Of a DNA stretch of 64,000 nucleotides, positions 61,104-64,000 are shown piece by piece. The notes beneath the pieces are model-generated. The model was not told where the DNA came from. It was given only the letters and a program-made list of their open reading frames with translations, and did not search any database. Origin of the DNA: Archegozetes longisetosus (Eukaryota; Arthropoda; Arachnida; Sarcoptiformes; Trhypochthoniidae); the NCBI GenBank assembly GCA_018873245.2, contig JAEMBT020000002.1, forward strand, positions 11,134,001 to 11,198,000. Direction: 5' to 3'. The first letter of the stretch is position 1, and every line of letters begins with the position of its first letter. The translations under genes were made by a program, and so were the position numbers.

Positions 61104-64000
61104 AGCCACAACAACAAGAGAGTGCAGAAACTAACCAGCAATGGAATAACAATCAGCAGCAGTTCATTTCACAGCCGCAGACAGGTCCTCAGAATGCAGT
61201 CACAACTCAGTCGATTCAAGTTCTCACCCAAAGTTCTCCAGAATTCGCTAAACTGAGACCAACTTCTACTACATTAGTACCACCGCAACAAATGCCTCAA
61301 CAACTGCAACAACAGCCGCGACAAGTCTATTTGGCAGTACAGCAGCAACAGATAAGACAACCTTTAGTACAAGTAAGACAGCAACATTTTATTTCAGTCC
61401 AACAGCAGTCACAACTTCAACAACAAAGACCTCAATCCAATATAATTATACAACAAAGAGCACCAGCAAATGCGAACATGCAATCAGTTCGTTTACAACA
61501 GGCACCACAACATTTAATTCAGTTGCAACAAAGACAACCAATAACTCTACATCAGTCAGGACAACAAACTTTTGTAAGGGCTCCGCAACAAATCATAATA
61601 CAACAGCAAAATCAACACGCCATTCAAAGACAATTACAAATACAACAGCAGGTAATGCAGGTTTGTTTGTCTTGCACTCACATTTCACACAGCTGTCTCA
61701 TTAATTGTCCTAATTGTTGATCTCTTTGAAAAAAAAAACTATAGTTTCCGAGTTCAATTAATTTGTTTAATCACAACTGTTCAGTTTTGATCAGTTAGTT
61801 TAAACATGTTTTCAGGTATAGATATTTTTAAATGTTTTAAAGTGTTTGATTTGTTCCAAACAGGTATCACTACCTTATACTTAAAATACAGAGTTGATGT
61901 TTTTTAAATTTGATGTTTATTTAATCTAAATCGATTCGAACTTAGAATACGCAAGTATTTACGACGCAATCTCAACAAAGTGGTGCAATCGGACACCCGC
62001 AAGTTCAACAGAGGATGGTGGCAAATAGAATGCCTCAACAATTCCCTCAACAAAATCAAATAAGAGGTCAGCAAATTCGAAGTCCGATCACGGCCACAAC
62101 CCAACAAATCATATCGACAACCATTCCTACTGGTCAGCCAAGAGTCTTCATGAAAGCTCAGTCTCAGTATTCGATCCCACAGCAATTTGAACAACAACAG
62201 CAATCTGGACAACCAGCGCAATTTATAAGAGCTCAGACTCCATCTCAGCCTCAGTTGCAATTCATTCGTAACCCTCAATGGCAGTCACAACCACAAGATT
62301 CATCAGCACCTCCCCAGCAACAACAATTAACTTCTATTAGACCTCAACATATTTTGGTGGCGACACCACAGCAACCGACACAACAGCAGATCATACAATG
62401 GCAACAACAGCAACAGCAAGATATTCAAAGACGACAACTGATGCAACAACAACAGCAGCAGCAGCAGAATCAACAGCGGTTCCAAATATCATCCGCTATC
62501 CAACCAGAAAAGGTTAGACCAACTGTGTCTGTTGTAAGTGTTACTTCTTCAGCCAATACAGAGACCCCATCATCTGCAGCGACAACTGCCTCGACAGTAC
62601 GCATAGCGCAAACGCCAATTCCCCCAAATATAGCTCTGACCGGCAATCACTCGGCAGCACAACACGTAAACCTAGTAAGCACTGCAAACACTACACCAAT
62701 TGCTACTATCGCTTCTCCCGTAGTTAATCCTAAGACCAAAACAGCATTAGCTAATTTGCTTAATAACCGACTTCAGAGCGGTAATACCGGTGCTAATAAA
62801 GGTGACGGCGGAAACTCTTCTAGTGATGGCTCCCCTTCTAATGTTTCGGGTTCTTTATCTCTTTCCTCTTCTACTTCTACCTCTACTTCTGTACCAAATA
62901 AGACAGGTTTCATTGGATCTCCGGGTGTGGTAAGAAAGGAATGTTATTGCATGAGGTGTTGCCCACTTTGCATGAACTCTTTTAACTGAACTCTCTTAAC
63001 AAAATCAATCGTAAAACTTATTTCAGGCTTTGCCCACTGGTGAAATGATTCAACATTTACGCCAAGAAGATTCTCATCAAAATCAGTTGATCCAAATAAG
63101 ATTTTTTGGCTATGAATCACGTCTTCAGCTACCACCTGATCAGTGCCTTTTGGGCTGTGTTTTCCTTGTGAATGGTTATGAAAATCTGGCCAATCCAAAT
63201 CTGATTGAATCATGGAAAAAGAAACTGATCAAGTACGGTGCTCAAATAGAAGAGAGCTATAGTTCAAAGTGTACTCATGTTTTATGCGACAACTATCAGA
63301 ATCCTGTCATTCAGCAAGTAAGCTACTAATTGTTGCATTTAAGGTGGACGTTTTAATTGTTTAATTTCATATATAAAGGCATTGCGTGAGGGAAAGCGAT
63401 GTGTTTCTGTTTATTGGCTCAATGATATACTTTCAATGAAGAAAATGGTGCCTCCATCCAAGATTTTTCATTTGCCATATGCTTTTGACGAGAACAAGCC
63501 ATGTAAAAATCATGTAAGACTTAACACAAATCATTAGATAATCAAATTGACACTTAGTTGTTGATTAATGTTTTAGTAATGTATTGAACATTGCTTTGCA
63601 AACAGATTATCACAATAACAAACTTTGAAGGAGAAGATCGCTTGAGGATTAAAGAAATGATTATCAAAACGGGGGCCAAATATACTAATTATATGACTCA
63701 AAAGAACACTATAATAATCTGCAAAAGGTATATATATTTTAGTCGAATTCTAAAGTGTTCTCATTGAAGTATTTGGTTATATTCTTAAGACTCGAAGGAG
63801 AAAAATACAAAAAAGCTGTTCAGTGGAGACTTGCGATCGTAAATCTGGTTTGGCTGCACGATGTCCTCTTTGGACAATTCGATGCTTTACAACTTTCAAC
63901 TATTTCCAAGAAATATCAACAGTTCGATTTGAAAGATCCATTCAAAATAGACTACACAACAGTCCCACATTTGATGAATCCATGGCGAACACCTCTTCGA
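59850..64000 (+). CDS. PAXIP1: PAXIP1/PTIP ortholog, 5' portion (BRCT 1-4 and Q-rich linker), partial at right edge
   Basis: Exons: 59850-59939, 60050-60187, 60250-60293, 60352-61651 (or 61660), 61946-62929, 63027-63317, 63379-63513, 63606-63727, 63790-64000+. All phases agree. BRCT1 covers exons 1-3 (LLFGGAKFLNYLS, THLIADN, SRWVWLSAKASTLLP). BRCT2 opens exon 4 (WAMITYYGGSFQL, CTHLISTKPEG, IKIVTPDWIIDSV, LYHPRLLMF), matching human PTIP WALVTFYGGDCQL, IKIVTPDWVLDCV and FYHPRLIIY. A glutamine-rich linker of about 650 residues follows, as in PTIP. BRCT3 has CLLGCVFLVNGYENL, CTHVLCDN and GKRCVSVYWLNDIL...KKMVPP; BRCT4 has ITNFEGEDRLRIKEMI and runs to ALQLST and LKDPF at the edge. Human PTIP has six BRCTs, so the last two should lie beyond 64000. 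PTIP acts with MLL3/4 (KMT2C/D) H3K4 methyltransferases and binds phospho-SQ sites at DNA damage. Confidence 0.95.
61042..61118 (+). repeat. Poly-glutamine (CAA/CAG) tract in PTIP
   Basis: A mixed CAA/CAG run encoding about 20 near-continuous glutamines (broken by Leu and Pro). It is the densest part of a Q-rich region from about 60850 to 62520. Mixed codons suggest it is more stable than a pure CAG tract. Confidence 0.9.
61652..61945 (+). other. PTIP intron with tandem donors
   Basis: Two in-frame donors, CAG|GTAATG (61652) and CAG|GTTTGT (61661), lie 9 nt apart and both join acceptor cttag|AAT at phase 0. Use of the second adds Val-Met-Gln. Either could be used. Confidence 0.6.

Overview
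This is an AT-rich animal genome window with spliced genes: GT/AG introns, many of them only 56-90 bp. The gene set and sequence similarities point to an arthropod. A Spitz-type EGFR ligand, compact introns and a very large LRP1 suit a mite or another small chelicerate, but the species cannot be fixed from the sequence.

Layout, left to right. (1) 1-309, minus: the first coding exon of an ANKIB1-type ankyrin/RBR E3 ligase, running off the left edge. (2) 1921-3972, minus: a two-exon, single-pass YWTD-propeller receptor that looks cueball-like but has no EGF repeats. (3) 6579-28554, minus: a complete LRP1 ortholog. I could thread 38 coding exons with every splice phase matching, giving 14,289 nt and 4,762 residues. 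It shows three N-terminal LDLa repeats, clusters of 8, 10 and 11 further LDLa repeats, eight propeller regions, a furin site, 11 C-terminal EGF-like modules, one membrane span and an NPxF/NPxY tail. (4) 34148-44112, minus: a Spitz (TGF-alpha-like EGFR ligand) ortholog with a signal peptide, a post-signal cysteine, a six-cysteine EGF, a Rhomboid-type membrane entry and a short tail. A further exon at 47390-47801 splices in phase onto it and could add about 180 N-terminal residues. (5) 59850-64000, plus: the 5' part of a PAXIP1/PTIP ortholog with four BRCT domains around a long glutamine-rich linker, running off the right edge.

The rest is non-coding as far as I can see. It includes an 8.9 kb Spitz intron with microsatellites, a roughly 490 bp foldback inverted repeat at 29.5-30.0 kb, a pre-miRNA-like hairpin at 55.05 kb, two decayed tRNA-like patches, and several long GA/CT arrays on both sides of the Spitz 5' exon. 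The genes are unrelated in pathway: endocytosis (LRP1 and the YWTD receptor), EGFR signalling (Spitz), ubiquitination (ANKIB1) and chromatin/DNA damage response (PTIP). I saw no bacterial-type operon, CRISPR array, rRNA gene, convincing functional tRNA or intact transposon ORF.
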